DNA from: Rhabditoides inermis
Lineage: Eukaryota; Nematoda; Chromadorea; Rhabditida; Rhabditidae
Assembly (NCBI GenBank): GCA_963966185.1
Contig: CAWZYM010000363.1
Span: 144,501-208,500, forward strand
Length of the DNA: 64,000 bases
Direction of reading: 5' to 3'
The notes beneath the pieces were generated by a model. It was not told the origin of the DNA and ran no database searches. It saw nothing but the letters and a program-made list of their open reading frames with translations. Shown piece by piece: positions 26,545 through 39,300 of the stretch; within the stretch, counting starts at the first letter, position 1; each line of letters begins with the position of its first letter. The position numbers and the translations under genes are program-made.

Positions 26545-27238
26545 TCCTCCCTCTCTCTGTCTCTCTCTCCCTCTCTCCTTCTCTAAATTTATGAATGTTT
26601 GAGTACTTATGAAATGATAGAAACATTACAACGGAACAGAAAAAAGTGTGTAGCTCAGCTTACCAAAGTAAGTATTTCAATAACGGCGCACTCTTCTATG
26701 CGACTCTATTTCGAATTCAGGATTTACGATTCCTATGTCTATTCTTACGCGCACCTGCCGGTGAGACGGTGACGAGAGAGCGTGGATAAACGAGAGGGCC
26801 AGACAGTGCGCGCGAGAGCTTGTATAAACGTTCACATAATGAAAACCGCGTTGCTGGGAGAGTGCGGAAATAAAAACGGGAGTTGGACTGACGCTTGTAC
26901 ATGTCTTTCCATGAGAACATCTGCAGAGTACAAAATAGAGAGGGAGGAAGGGAGAGAAAGAGGGAGAGGGGGAGGGAGAGAGGGAGAGAGGGAGAGAGGG
27001 AGACGGAGAGAGAGAGAGAAGGTCACAAACTATCGCAAAACCGCGTTCTGCAAGGTTCGCGCGTAAATAAGTGATTCTATGAAAGCCAGCGACCGAGCTA
27101 CCGTATAGATGAGACCATTAGGCTTATTCAAGCGAGAAAAAGAAGAATGGGAAAGCGTCTTGGAGAAACGACAATTGATATGAGACCACATGGCAACTTT
27201 GCGGGGTATAATTAAATGCGCGAGATGCGCTTCTCTCT

Positions 27239-27272
<34 letters not shown>

Positions 27273-27721
27273 TTCTCAAGGAATATACGAAGCGGCTAAT
27301 ATGGGCAATGAACAAAAGGGCATACGGCTCAATTACGGGCAAGGAGGCGATAGAGAGCGACGAGAGAGCGTGGCCAAGTGGGACGGCGCAGAGTGACAAT
27401 AGTGAAACGTCTTGCCAGCGAGAGTCGAGTCCGAATGAGGTAATTAAAACGAGTGTGAGGTTATGTGTATGGGTTCCGCAGGAATGTGAGAGAGGGGGAC
27501 GAGAGAGTGATGGAACGCGAGAGGCGCAGACAGTGAGAGGCGATTAGAGATAGGAGAGAGTGAGAGAGAGTGAGTGAGAAAGAGAGAAAAAAAAACTAAA
27601 AGAACGAGCGCGCCGCCTGAATCAAGACGGTACGTTGTAAAATATATTAGGTTACTAATAATGTAGTTCATACAGAATGGGATGGAATTTATACAGGTAT
27701 GGGAGGGAAACAGTGATAGGG

Positions 27722-27765
<44 letters not shown>

Positions 27766-27954
27766 CTCTAAGAGTGACATGGAAATCGCATGACTTTACA
27801 TTTCCCTCTATGAATAGAGTTACTCGAGCGAAATGAAATTACACTCGCTAATTAGGAGGTAAGGTAAATTGTAAATAGGCTCAGAGGCAGCTGCGAGGTA
27901 GGTAAACCGCCCTGTAATGTGTGAGAGAGAGGACTTGGGTGTGGTCTCCCCCTT

Positions 27955-27963
27955 TCTCTCTCT

Positions 27964-28007
<44 letters not shown>

Positions 28008-28020
28008 TTAAGAGTGTGTG

Positions 28021-28078
<58 letters not shown>

Positions 28079-28120
28079 AAGAGGAGAGAGAGAGAGAGGG
28101 GGGAGGGAGAGGGAGAGGGG

Positions 28121-28160
<40 letters not shown>

Positions 28161-28168
28161 AGAGAGAT
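27955..28168. repeat. CT tract followed by GA tract (inverted microsatellites)
   Basis: (CT)n at 27955-28004 and (GA)n at 28029-28168, separated by a short ACACAC stretch, form a potential hairpin. Confidence 0.75.
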
Positions 28169-29669
28169 GAAGGGGGATGTGGGCAGAACGAAAGAAACCC
28201 TGAACTCCGGGCCGTATGATAGTCGCATTATAAAATAATGCCCGGGGCTATTGAAAGGTGTTCGCAGGGGGTGGGAAACGGGAGTTCGCGAGGGACCATC
28301 GGACCAAGGATTATAGCACTCCCTCTCTCTCTCTCTCTCCCCTCCTCTCTCTCTCTTTCTCTCTTTCTCTCTCTCTCTTTCCCTCCTAAGCTCACATCCG
28401 TCTAAGTGGTCTCTATGTGCACTAAGGGGATTCACTTTGCAAGGTGATCTGTCAAAGTTTTCTGGGGACAAGGAACAAAACAAAAAGAGAGGTAGTTCGA
28501 GTTTTTTTTGTGGAAAGGGCGATACTTATACGTCAATCAGTTGAATCACTGGAATCATCGGGGCAAGTTGACTTTGTAGGAATCAGACAACAATATAGAA
28601 GTACGAGAATCAACTACAAACGCGTTTTATATGTATTACATTCATGTCCATAGTGGAAGCAACGTCATTACATCATTATTCGACAAATCGAATATGAAGA
28701 CAGAATAAGCATAATCGAATGAGAAAAATAAATAATAAATGATATGTTCGTATTATTGTCAACGCTTCTGAATGAGTCCATATGAATGCCATGAAACGTA
28801 TGTCATAAACGAATAATGCGCGAAACGTAACTGCGCGTCATATGTATATTCATAGTGTAAACAGTACACACTTAATTGGACAAACCTAAGGTCTAAACTT
28901 AAATATGAGTGAGATTATTGTGACATGAACAACACACCTCAAAACCAAAAAAATGCGCGAAGCGTAATTCATAGTGAGGAAAGTACACATCCCTCCTTCT
29001 CACCCTTGTAGACAACTGTTGTGCGACTAATCCTAATCAAAGATGATGGATCGGTGGCTGTTCAGCGTGTAGAATCAAGATCGATGGATGAAACGAAAGA
29101 AGAAGAAGAGGAGACCACTTATGATGGGATCAGTGTATGAGTGATAGGGGTGAAAGTGGGATGTGGTATCAATCAATTAGCGAAGTGGCAGGTGGAAGGG
29201 GAAAGAGAGAGGGGGGAGGGCAATATTATGACTTTATGACCCCCCAGTGTTACACCGTGGTGGTGACGTTAGATCATAATAGAGGAGTTGCGCGCGAGAG
29301 TTGTTCTTTGTGGGAAACTTTACAATGATTATAAACATTATGATAACGATAAAAACATACATATAACAAGACGAAAGATAATAGGTAATAGCAGAGTTCT
29401 GTTAAAAACTATTAAATCCTATCGAGAGGAGATTGATTTAGCCAATTTTTTGAGGTATTACTTTCTCTGATGATGCCATATCATAAAGGCGAAACGTGTG
29501 AATAAGCGTTTATCCTATCACATGAGGACAAAAATATATACGTAAACTCTGTTTGTCAAAACAAGCGCGGTGAAATTTCGAAAGTCTAAGATACGCCCCA
29601 CCTGGGAAGAAAAGTGCATAGAAAACCACCCAAGCAGAACAAATTTTAGGGCCGTTCGCCCTGAAGCGA

Positions 29670-29717
29670 AGAGAGAGAGGCAGAGACAGAGAGAGGGAGA
29701 GAGAAAGGGAGAGATAG

Positions 29718-29778
<61 letters not shown>

Positions 29779-29911
29779 GAGCACCGAATCCGCGTAGCGC
29801 GCAAAAAGCGCATAACAACAAGGGAAGAGAAGGATATTCGTCGTGAAATGTTTGCTCAGAACGTACACGCAAATTCCAGACGACATCGGGTCATTGGAAG
29901 TCGACGAGGCG

Positions 29912-29951
<40 letters not shown>

Positions 29952-30004
29952 TCTCCCTCCCTCTCTCTCTCTCTCTATCCCTCTCTCTCCCTCTCTCCCT
30001 CTCA
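29670..30004. repeat. GA tract and CT tract in inverted order
   Basis: (GA)n at 29670-29781 and (CT)n at 29913-30004 flank about 130 bp of unique sequence, again able to fold back. Confidence 0.75.
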
Positions 30005-31050
30005 CACAAGGTGGTTCCCCCCACACACACACCGCAGCATGCAAATGAGCCGAACCGTACAATTTCGGAAACGCAAACGGACGAGGAAATATGAGAAATT
30101 GAAATAACGAAGCAAATACGCAAAACGGCAAAACATTGCATGCCCGAACACTATCACACACACTCACACTATGCACCTAATATTCAGCGGTGTGTGTGTG
30201 TAAATATCGAAACTTGCATAGTAAACAGTGTCAATAGTATAGGCGTACTTTTTTCGAGAATGTCGCTTACTCACTCGGGCGGAATTCGAGGAATTGTATC
30301 CGAACATGATGTGCTCTTGAGTTTTTTTCACATGACACTTTTTTTAAGTTTCGGGTCTACTTTGAATTGAGAACAGAGTAGCAGATGAGAACAGAGTAGC
30401 TAAAAACATGAGAACATATAGCATATATATCATGCTGTACCCGATAGTACGGCGGTAGATGATTCGATTTGAATCTCGTAATGAGTGAATGATACATATA
30501 ATAGATATAATAACTGTTAAGTGTTGTCGTATGATCATATGAAGGTGTACAGTTCAGCCAAAACTTCGGACAAAGATGAGTATGTTCAAACACACGTGGT
30601 CTCGGGATTTACATATATTGTTGAATTAACATGTTACTATGTTACAATACAATATACAAATCACATCAAATGTTTATTCGGAATTCGGAGTTGCCGACCA
30701 CTGAACAAAAAATGCTTACACTTATGTTGCACAATTCTTTAAAAATCAGAATCAGACTCATCGAGAAAGGTGAGTATTGGAGTTGTTATATCTGGAAATA
30801 AATCAACAGAATCGGAAATGTGTAGTCGCCAAGAAAACATTATGACACTTCAGCGATCAATGAGAGTTGTCATCGAGAGTACTTTCAACTGTTTGTTTTT
30901 ATGCATAAGAGATATGAATAAGGACAAAGAACATAAAAATAAGCTTCGTTGTAAGAGCACTTTTCAACACAACAGATTACACAAGTGTGCAAGTATGCGT
31001 GTTAGAGTTGTAAACAGTGTCACTTCATTATTCACTCTTAGAAAGCACGT

Positions 31051-31505
31051 GCGTATTCTGACAATTTTAGCGAGAAAACGCAATGTATCTTTGCTATAGC
31101 GACACTTTCGACTTTTCAGTGTTCATTTTCGCAATACACTACTCACTACCTAGCCATACTTACTTACTCATTTCCGGCATGCGAACATACTGATTTGGGA
31201 TTTTGTACTTTTGACTTTTGAGTCTCGCCATGTGTCTTTGCTACATCTACTTCCTACATGCATGCTAAATTACTATAGTTTACTAGATTCGATCTACACT
31301 TTTTTGCAGTGTTCATTTTGTTCAATAACTACTGACAATACTGGTAACGCCATTTCCGAAGTCTTATACAAAATGGTGTGCTGCGTATTCTGACAGTTTT
31401 AGCGAGAGTCTCGCGATGTGGCTTTGCTGATGCGACATTCTCGACTTTGCAGTGTTCATTTTCGGAATACACTACTAGTCATACTCATTTCCGGCATGCG
31501 AACAT
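31051..31505. repeat. Diverged tandem repeat, unit about 130 bp
   Basis: 31051-31188 and 31383-31505 share GCGTATTCTGACA, TTTTAGCGAGA, CAGTGTTCATTTTCG, ATACACTACT and ATTTCCGGCATGCGAACAT in order. Partial units with GCAGTGTTCA occur between and after them (about 31305 and 31770). Confidence 0.7.
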
Positions 31506-32829
31506 GATGACTTGGACTTTTGTATATCCCTACAAAGTTATGGAGAATGATATTTGCTTGCGAGCAATAGCATTTAGAATACTTCACTGAGAATCAAGAT
31601 CTACTCAGTGTATTTTTGCATTTTAAAGTTTTCATGTTCTCGAAATACTTAATTGGCAACACTATGTTCGAAGGGCGCAACAAAATAGTTTCGACTTTTG
31701 TCTAGGCATCGGTTTGGCGTTTGCTTGCGAGCAAACGTGCACGATAAATAAAATATATCTACTATTTTTGCAGTGTTCAAATTCTACAAAGACTATCGAG
31801 CAAACAGTTCTGATATTCTGATAAGCCAGCCAATTAATTTCCTAGCATCATTTCCTCTATGTAGAAAACACGTAGTCGTAATTGCGGCGCGTGTATTATT
31901 CTTCCAACCTTTCGTTTGATTATTTTCGTTTTGCCATTCCCTCATTCTCATTCCCCGCTCCAATGTTCGCTGCAGTTTTTTTTTTGTTTTGTGAGACGCA
32001 ACTTTTTCTTCTAATGAATAGACTTGCGTATTCAATCAAATTCATTCGTGTTTTTTTTTTGATTTCTGAAAACCTATGTATTGAACAATGTAAACAATGT
32101 ATTGTACTATTATGATTTTTGTTGTTTGGAAAATAAGGCCAGAAGTTCGCTGGTTTCTTTTCTTTTTCTTTTGCGAGAGAAAATGTCAAAACCTAGTCAA
32201 GGACTATTTTATGTATATTTTGACGATGCAACATATGCACGCACTTTAAAAAAAAATTATAAATGTCACTTCGAAGAAGTCTGGCAACTAGGAAATGACA
32301 CCATGTCGACACCGCGACACCACTATCCACGAGAGTGGTTCATCAATGTCATGTATTTTGGCTAAACTATATAAACGTGCAATTTTGAGCCATCCCCGTT
32401 TCTATATATTCGTTCCGCGCGAGATCTAACGCACCGAACATCGGTCACTTCGAAAACGTCAAGATTACATATATTCACAAATACCTCATATTCAAATAAA
32501 ACAAAACTTGTTCAGAAACCCATCACGATCATTGTCATGGACATGTCATATGGACATATTTTGTAGGATATTTAGTATTTTAACAATAAAATCGTGTCAT
32601 TTTGGGAATTTTGTGTCATTTCGCGTGTCCACGCGAGATCTAACGCACCGAACATCGACCTGCAATCTCTACCCCTCACTCTACATTTAAAAAAAAACAA
32701 ATGCACCCATCCGCGGCAGAAACTCAGAAACATCGAAAAGAGCACTGAGCGTTAATTTTTTTTTCGTTTACGGCTGCCCAGTGTTGCATGTGATCTCTCT
32801 TTCTTCTTCTCTCTCCCTCTCTCTTCGGC

Positions 32830-32871
<42 letters not shown>

Positions 32872-33029
32872 CTCTCTCTCCCGACGCGCTCTCGAGATTT
32901 GGTGTCTAATACAATTGCTTGACGTCTTGAGAGAGGACACACGTGAATGGTGAATATACGTCTCCCGTCCTCCTCCTCTTTTTCTCTTTTCTTAAGCCAA
33001 TAGTGCGACATGTGTTGCATTACGCGGAT

Positions 33030-33340
33030 TACTCGTTCCCTCCGTACTGGTATTATTCGTACCGCTGTTACATGTCATTTCGTTTTTGGATGTCCTGTTT
33101 TCTCATTATTCCTTTTTGGGAGATAATCCCGTGGAGTTTATCGTTGTTTGTAGTTTATTTATCAAACTACTAACTGCCGTATTTCTGTATGTTATGTTTT
33201 CTTTTTGATAACCCGGTAATCAACTTCTTTCTTTGTTTCTTACTCGTTCCCTCCGTACTGGTAATCTTCACACGGCTATTCAATGTCATTCCGTTTTCGG
33301 CTGTCCTTGTGTCTCATTCTCTCATCATCCCTTTAGTTGG
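33030..33340. repeat. Direct repeat, unit about 100 bp
   Basis: TACTCGTTCCCTCCGTACTG plus GTA is identical at 33030-33052 and 33241-33263, followed by similar ATGTCATT..GTTTT.GG.TGTCC blocks. The units are about 211 bp apart. Confidence 0.65.
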
Positions 33341-33468
33341 AATAATCCTTTTTTCGCGAAATGCAATTTCCCTATTCTTCCAAAGACCCATGCGATGAAA
33401 CAAATACCCCTTTATCCGCGTTAGAGATAAAAATGTCGTCGTTTGGGAGCCTCCAATTTCGGCGCTAG

Positions 33469-33513
<45 letters not shown>

Positions 33514-35177
33514 CTGCCGCAGACTCGTTAGAATACTAATGAATGAGAGATGAGACCGCACTGTTTTCTTGGAACGTTTTTCTCCGCGTCTGAATCAAGT
33601 TATTCTAATTTCGAACCGCATTATTCCATGACCCATGACATGCAACACCAATAGAGCGTTCGCATCCACGAAAACCGTATGTAACCCTTACAGTATGTAA
33701 TTTATAATGTGCTACTTTCGAGATAAATATTCTGATTCAAATTTCGCGCGCTCGCAATGAAATAGCGCGCGGAGATTGCGATTCGAATCTCGGATTTCCC
33801 ACGCTGAGGGCGACTAAAGTTGCGCCGCGCTCCCGCTAATGTCATTTCGCTCTTCCTTATATTTCCTCTGCTCTTTGCGCTATGCCATTGCTTCTTGTTT
33901 CATGAGCGTTTGACTCATGATTTATGAATCATGTGCACTGTGAGAAAGTAGCATTCTCTGGCTGTATCAAAAATGTGACTCATACCATTTCGTTTCGACC
34001 GACCATGAGATAATGCAGACCAAAGAACTCGCATAATTGAACGGCATAATTAAAGTGTTGGTATTCGAGCTGAGAAGAAATAGTCACGTTTGAGTTTGTT
34101 GATCGTCTTTGCATTGTTGTCAACGGAAGGCTAGCCGAGTTTGAATTTGGAACACGTTCAGATACCCATTCAAATCTTCAGTCGACAATATCACATTTAC
34201 CCATTCACATAAAAGACTCGAGAGAGAAGCAGTATAAAGAAGCATTCGCAAACATTCCTTTTTGTCGAGTGCTCTATTGAGATATTTGTGTTATGCATGA
34301 CGCCATATTTCTTTTTTAATTGAACTTTTCAATAACAACCGCGTCACTCTATTTTCTCTTGACTATCGCTCTATAGCAGGCTAACGACGCAGTATTGTGA
34401 ATACTTGGTTGTTGTCGTAGCAGTCGGATAGCGCAGCCAGGTATCCCTCCTCGAATTGTGAATAAGAAATATATTCCATAAAACAATAACCTTTCACTTT
34501 CACTCAAGTCAAGTGTATTTATAGACGTCTTCTGATACTTGACTAAATAAAGTAGACGTCATCTGCCGCCTATACTAAAATTACCATACAAAAATCGGTA
34601 ACCTCTCAAAATGCGTAAATTTGATCTGTGCTGCCGAAAAAACAACTCAAAACTGTTGCTCTCACTTTGATTTACTTCACTCAGTCCAAGTCTGTCCAAT
34701 CACGTGTGGGAGGTATGTATGTACATATGCTATGCTAGTCGCCAATTTCCGTAACCCACTCCAGTTTCCCACTAGGTCTGGGCTGGGACTGGGATCAGAT
34801 TCTGGTTTCCTAGTTCCTAGTAGGACGGTGCAGACTAATAAGGAGGCAGAGTGATATCGTATTTATTCTAATTACTCCCACCGACAAGTAGACGTCATAT
34901 GTATCGCATATCGTGTCGGTGTCACATCTCGCATCTCAGTGGGCTGAACCCCCGACACCTCTGAAATGTAACCCGCCCTTCTTCTCTCTCTCTCTCCCTT
35001 CCTCTCTTTCTCCCTTCCTCTCTCTCTCCCTTCTTCTCTCTCCTTTCCTCTCTCTCCCCCCTCTCTCTCTCCCTCCCTCTCTCTATCTCTCTCCCTCTCT
35101 CTCTCCCCTCTCTCTCTTCCTCCCTCCCCTCTCTCTCTCCCCTCTCTTTCCTCCCCCTCCTCTCATCATCCACAAAT

Positions 35178-35186
35178 GCATATATA
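35178..35186 (+). promoter_or_regulatory. TATA-like box of the secreted-peptide gene
   Basis: GCATATATAAGCC lies about 85 bp before the ATG at 35267, just after a long CT tract (34981-35155). A TTGCAG 8 nt before the ATG could be a trans-splice acceptor. AGTAGACGTCAT words occur upstream at about 34550 and 34887. Confidence 0.4.
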
Positions 35187-35266
35187 AGCCAGCTCGCCTG
35201 AAGGCAACCCTTCATTATCTCGTTTCATTCCATTGCTACCGTAAACCGATCGTTGCAGGACCAATT

Positions 35267-36051
35267 ATGCGCCTTCTCGCCTTCTTCCTCGCCTCCCTAT
35301 CCATGACCGCGGCGTACTCGCGATTCGGCAGCGCCAGGAGCAGCCAGCCCCAGCCGAGGTGATTAAAACAGTCCGCGAGGTGACTGTTGACGAATACGTG
35401 TGTGTCCGATGTTTAGTGTCGTTCGTGTGCATGTGCACTACACTCATAACATACTAACTCGTGCGAATAGGGGGTCGTTAGCGACAAAAGAGGAACACAG
35501 TCTTCCTAAAAGGTGATGTCTGGGGGAGCAGTACCCTCCAAGAACCCATTCTAGGACAAAACCACAAAACACTAAACCTTTTTTCTGTATGCGGTAGTAT
35601 GTGGCTCATCAAGTCCCCCCCCCCACAAACACACACGCAATCGTATTATCACTGTAACGTCCTTATGTAACTCGCACATTTTAATCACCCTTATATGCGA
35701 TAAATTAAAATGAATTGAATTGAATTCCGCCCCAAGTTTGTGTTTGTGTTTCGTCTGCATCTATGGACAAAACCATTATTATGTCAGTGTTTTCCAGACG
35801 GACTCTTCACTCGCTCAATCAGGAGCTACTCAATGGCGGCAACACCCAGTATTACGGACGTTTCCGGTTAGTGAATGTTCAGTTTAGGTAGGATCTGCTG
35901 ATCTCTCCACCAAACGTTCTCTCAAGTCATTAGTGATATCTGATTTGTGCACATCGTTTGTTTTGTAGCTCACAACCCAACCCGTTTAATTTTCAAAATC
36001 AGCTTTCACAGATCCGGAGAAGACGACATCCTGTCGCGATATCTACAGTAA
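35267..36051 (+). CDS. Small secreted peptide precursor, possibly a neuropeptide-like protein
   Basis: Four exons (35267-35358, 35471-35512, 35798-35866, 36003-36051) join in phase to 83 residues. Residues 1-18 are a signal peptide (MRLLAFFLASLSMTAAYS). The rest is short, hydrophilic and basic, with no cysteine. A KRR site (LPKRRTLHSL) at about residue 45 looks like a prohormone-convertase cut, giving a C-terminal peptide of about 37 residues that contains NTQYYGRFRFHRSGEDD. No Gly-Lys/Arg amidation signal is obvious after the last aromatic residues. An AATAAA follows at about 36131. The secretion signal and splice phases are convincing; the neuropeptide role is inference, and I know no orthologue. 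Confidence 0.7.
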
Positions 36052-37063
36052 TCTCCAGTAAACCTTCGAGGTCTATCCGTCATATCAAGAGCTAACATTG
36101 CTAACAACGAGAGTGGAGGTGGATGGTGAATAAAGGACTGTAAAACTAATGTGACCCTTGTTTTCTTTCCACGAAAATATAACAGTGTGTTATTGGAAAG
36201 GTTCTTCCTGGAAAACATCGCGCACACAATTCTCAAAGCATTTTATCGACATCTAAACACGCACATTTAAATAAGAACTCCGGAGAAAATAAGAATGCCG
36301 GTCGATAGGGGCAAAATGATAGTTAGGAACACGATTCTGGCAATGAAAATCTGAAAGGTTCAAAAAAATTACGTTTTTGATATATTTATTACGATTCCTT
36401 TGTCCACATAGCCTAATTGGACGAGGGCGGAGCCTCACTCCGCTGCCCACCGCTGCCGTACTCGCGGTTTCCCGCCAAAATCTGGTTCCGCGCGCGCTAA
36501 TGTTTTGGGCCGGTGACTCTTTCCCCGGAGTTCTTCTTTAAAATCGTATGTATCATCTCATTTAAACTGTTAGTGTGGGGGTGGGGCGGGCATTGGGATT
36601 GTTCGATGCGACCCACGACCCACGATTGCGATTTGTAATCTGAAATGTGTTATCATGATGTGATGAGTGGAGAAAGGAATCGAAATCATGTTTTAACATT
36701 CATCCCTCTTTCTTTCTTTCCCTCCATATCTTTCCTCGCGCATATTGCCTATCCATGCATATTACCTTTCACATGTTCTACCTGTTCTATCTAGTTCTAG
36801 CATTGCGCCGCATTGTTCCAGCTACGATCCCCCGATTCGTTTGTGGCGCAACCAGCTCATCATGCTATCAGTGTCGGAACAAACAAACGCTGTCTCGTCC
36901 TACATACCTTTTTAAGTTTTAAGCTGCCATCCTCCTCTAATCATCTGTGGAGTGTCTCGGTAGACCGGGTGCCTCGCTGAGTCTGTTGGACAGACGACAG
37001 TCGAGATATCTGAAGGGAGGGATGAGGAAGGGAGGGAGGGAGGGAGGGAGGGAGGGAGGGAGG

Positions 37064-37094
<31 letters not shown>

Positions 37095-37304
37095 GGTGGG
37101 GAAGGAGAGGAGAGAAAGGGAGAGAGAGATGGAGAGAGGGAGAGAGAGAGAAGGGAGAAAGAGAGGGGCGGGAGAGAGAGGGAGGGAGAGAGATAGAGGG
37201 AGAGAGAGATGGAGGGAGGGGAAGAGAGAGGAAGAGAGAGAGAGAGAGAGGAGGGGGGAGAAAGAGGGAGAGATAGAGGGATCGACCCACCCCTGCTTTA
37301 GTCT
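36052..37304. other. Intergenic region with one TTAA element and a GA/GGGA tract
   Basis: Contains AATAAA (about 36131), the inverted-repeat element 36267-36541 and a 260-bp GGGA/GA tract (37017-37283). No gene seen. Confidence 0.5.
36267..36541. mobile_element. TTAA-flanked inverted-repeat element (AAGAACTCCGGRG ends), copy 1
   Basis: Left end TTAAATAAGAACTCCGGAG and right end CCCCGGAGTTCTTCTTTAA form a terminal inverted repeat of about 15 bp. TTAA on both sides is the target site typical of piggyBac-type elements. It is 275 bp long with no coding capacity. A second element with the same ends lies at 58728-59091 but has a different interior. Confidence 0.75.
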
Positions 37305-39029
37305 TCACTGGCGTTGGATTCTGCGTCGGCTGCAGTCCGGTGCGGCGCTTCTGGAATGAGATACATAGCTATACGGTACCTACAGTACACTATTTGCCTT
37401 GTACCAAAGTCTCTTAGTCTTACTCATTCACTGAGATAACCAATACAATATGTTTACAGTGCATACAGTATCTCAACAATACCTACAGTATGCTTACAGT
37501 AACCCCGTGCGCACCGCTGGATCGGGCGATTGCAGGGGTCTCTCCGGAGGGTCGCCCGGCAGTCGCTCCAGTGATTCCTGCGTCTTGTTGAGGCGGCGCG
37601 TTCGCACCTGGAATCGAGGAGTGACCGGGACAGACAGACAGACACAGGGACAGAGACACAGACGGACCGACGGACAGACACACAGACACACGGACCGGGT
37701 CAGACACATAAACACACGGTACACGGACAGACGGACCGACCCACCTTGCCCTCCTCGCTCATCGTCCTGTTGTTCCTCTTCTTTTCGACTCCCGTCTTTC
37801 GGAGATTCTCCACCACTAACTTCTCCTCACTCTGTGTGCGATTCAGACGGACCCGAGTCTTGTGGTGCGCCAGCTCACTGTGAAGGGGTACGGTAGGTAC
37901 GGTAATATACAGTAACCCAGCTACAGTAACCCGTAGCGGCTAGCGCGTCTTGTGGTGCGCCAGCTCACTTTGAGCGGGTACGGTAATCTACAGTATCCCT
38001 AGCCCTTACAGTGACCCGTAGTCCAGCTCTGTAAACGGGACTGTTACCGTCACAACAACAGTAATCCACTGTACAGTACCTACACAGCTAAGTACAGTAT
38101 CCTCGGTACCGTCTACCGTAACCCACGTGTGTATCGTGTCGTTCTCCTCCTGCGAGTTTCGAATCTTCTCCACATCGTCAGCCGAGAGCTTCTTGATGTA
38201 TTTGTGATGTCCCAACGCGCCCGCCGCGCCTTCCTGCAAATTCAAAGTACCGTAACCTGTACTCCAAGTACAGTATCCCTCGCACCTCCTTGCTGAGCTC
38301 CTTGCCACTAGAGTCGTTCGAGTTGGTGCGCGTCTTGTTGTAGATGCTCGGCTCGTTCGACGGTTTCGGACGGCTGAGTACGGTAGGTACACGAGGGTTA
38401 CGGTAGGTACGAAGATTACCGTAATCTACGGTACTCACATCTTTCTCTGCTCCGTCGTGCAGCGCTCCTTGCTGCCGCTCGCAAAGTTTTTGACGACCTG
38501 TGAAGAGGTATTCCTACAGTACTCCGAGACAGAGGTATTCCTACAGTACTCCGAGACAGAATACAGTATCCCCGATTACAGTAACCCGTACCGCCTCTCT
38601 GCTGTGCGGATGCATGGGATAGACGTGCTTGGGCGGCGGATCCCGGGTCCTCCTTCTCTTGTACTTGTCGTACGCCGAGCCGCGCACAGCCTGTGTGTCC
38701 GCCTCCGAATCCGAGAAGATCTAGGAGTTAGGAATACGGTAGCTACAGTAACCGAAAAAGAACCTGCATCTTTCATTCTCATGAATGATTTACGTGTTGT
38801 GATCATGTTTGCGATTCCAAATAACGTTTGCTTGATTGATTGGTTTATTGTTGGGAACAGAAACCAGAATTACGGTAGGTACAGTGCGACAGGACTACGG
38901 TAGGTACAGTACCTTGGCGCACGATACGAGCATGTGCGTGGCGGCGACGGCCACAGCGAGTTGAAAGGCGGCGAGCAGGGGCGGGTCGAATGGGTAGGAG
39001 AGGAGAGGGGGCAGCCAGAGAGAGTGCAT
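37305..39029 (-). CDS. Single-pass membrane protein with long basic cytoplasmic tail, unknown
   Basis: Minus-strand exons 39035-38913, 38720-38592, 38497-38439, 38373-38286, 38233-38127, 37877-37745, 37607-37504 and 37350-37305 all join in phase and end in TGA. Starting at the ATG at 39029-39027 gives about 260 residues. Residues 17-37 are hydrophobic (PLLAAFQLAVAVAATHMLVS), one membrane segment, followed by a charged tail with KYKRRRTRDPPPK, a Ser/Asn-rich stretch, and a Lys/Glu-rich part with heptad-like spacing (KKLSADDVEKIRNSQEEN). A possible extra 5' exon, 39355-39327 (open, compatible phase), would extend the N-terminus, so the start is not secure. Introns are built of TACNGTA words and GACAGACG minisatellites. 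Family not recognised. Confidence 0.75.
37630..37745. repeat. GACAGACG-type minisatellite in an intron
   Basis: Irregular GACAGACA/GACGGACC units fill the intron between 37607 and 37745. A second array of the same type fills the 5' intron at 39052-39300. Confidence 0.75.
37945..37971 (-). pseudogene. Decoy copy of an exon start, 94 bp upstream of the real exon
   Basis: On the minus strand TGAGCTGGCGCACCACAAGA after an AG repeats the first 22 nt of the exon that starts at 37877, but then diverges and hits a stop. It is a dead partial exon copy including the acceptor. Confidence 0.7.
38505..38558. repeat. Perfect 27-bp tandem duplication in an intron
   Basis: GAGGTATTCCTACAGTACTC plus CGAGACA is repeated twice without a mismatch, directly next to the exon at 38497. 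Confidence 0.9.
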
Positions 39030-39051
39030 GCGGGGCTGGAAAGGGGGAGTC

Positions 39052-39300
39052 GGGGACAGACGGACAGACGGGCGGACACACGAACATAGACAGAGTCAGG
39101 GACAGACAGACGGCGATACCGATGACCGGACAGACGGACATAGGAACAGGTGGATGGAAGAGAAACGGACAGAGTGACAGATGATCGGACATACAGACAG
39201 GGGACATTGGGGAGGCCATCAGGGACAGCCGGACAGACACACATGGACAGGGAGCTAGTGTGTCAGGGACAGACGGACGGACAGGGGGACAGGTGGACCG
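39052..39300. repeat. GACAGACG-type minisatellite, 5' intron of the membrane-protein gene
   Basis: About 250 bp of loosely repeated GGACAGACGGACAG units with GGGACAG variants. Confidence 0.75.

Larger units (their letters stand above)
25141..35266. other. Ten-kilobase gene-poor, microsatellite-rich region
   Basis: No ORF here shows recognisable protein character and I could not chain exons. It holds many GA/CT tracts (26510-26583, 26936-27021, 27229-27271, 27727-27770, 27955-28168, 28320-28384, 29670-29781, 29913-30004, 32797-32881, 33470-33507, 34981-35155), diverged repeats at 31051-31505, 32417-32657 and 33030-33340, and AT-rich filler. Small exons could be missed. Confidence 0.5.

Noticed and set aside
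30770..31099. 109-codon open frame in the gene-poor region
   Set aside because: AT-rich composition, no domain, overlaps a tandem repeat. Consistent with chance.
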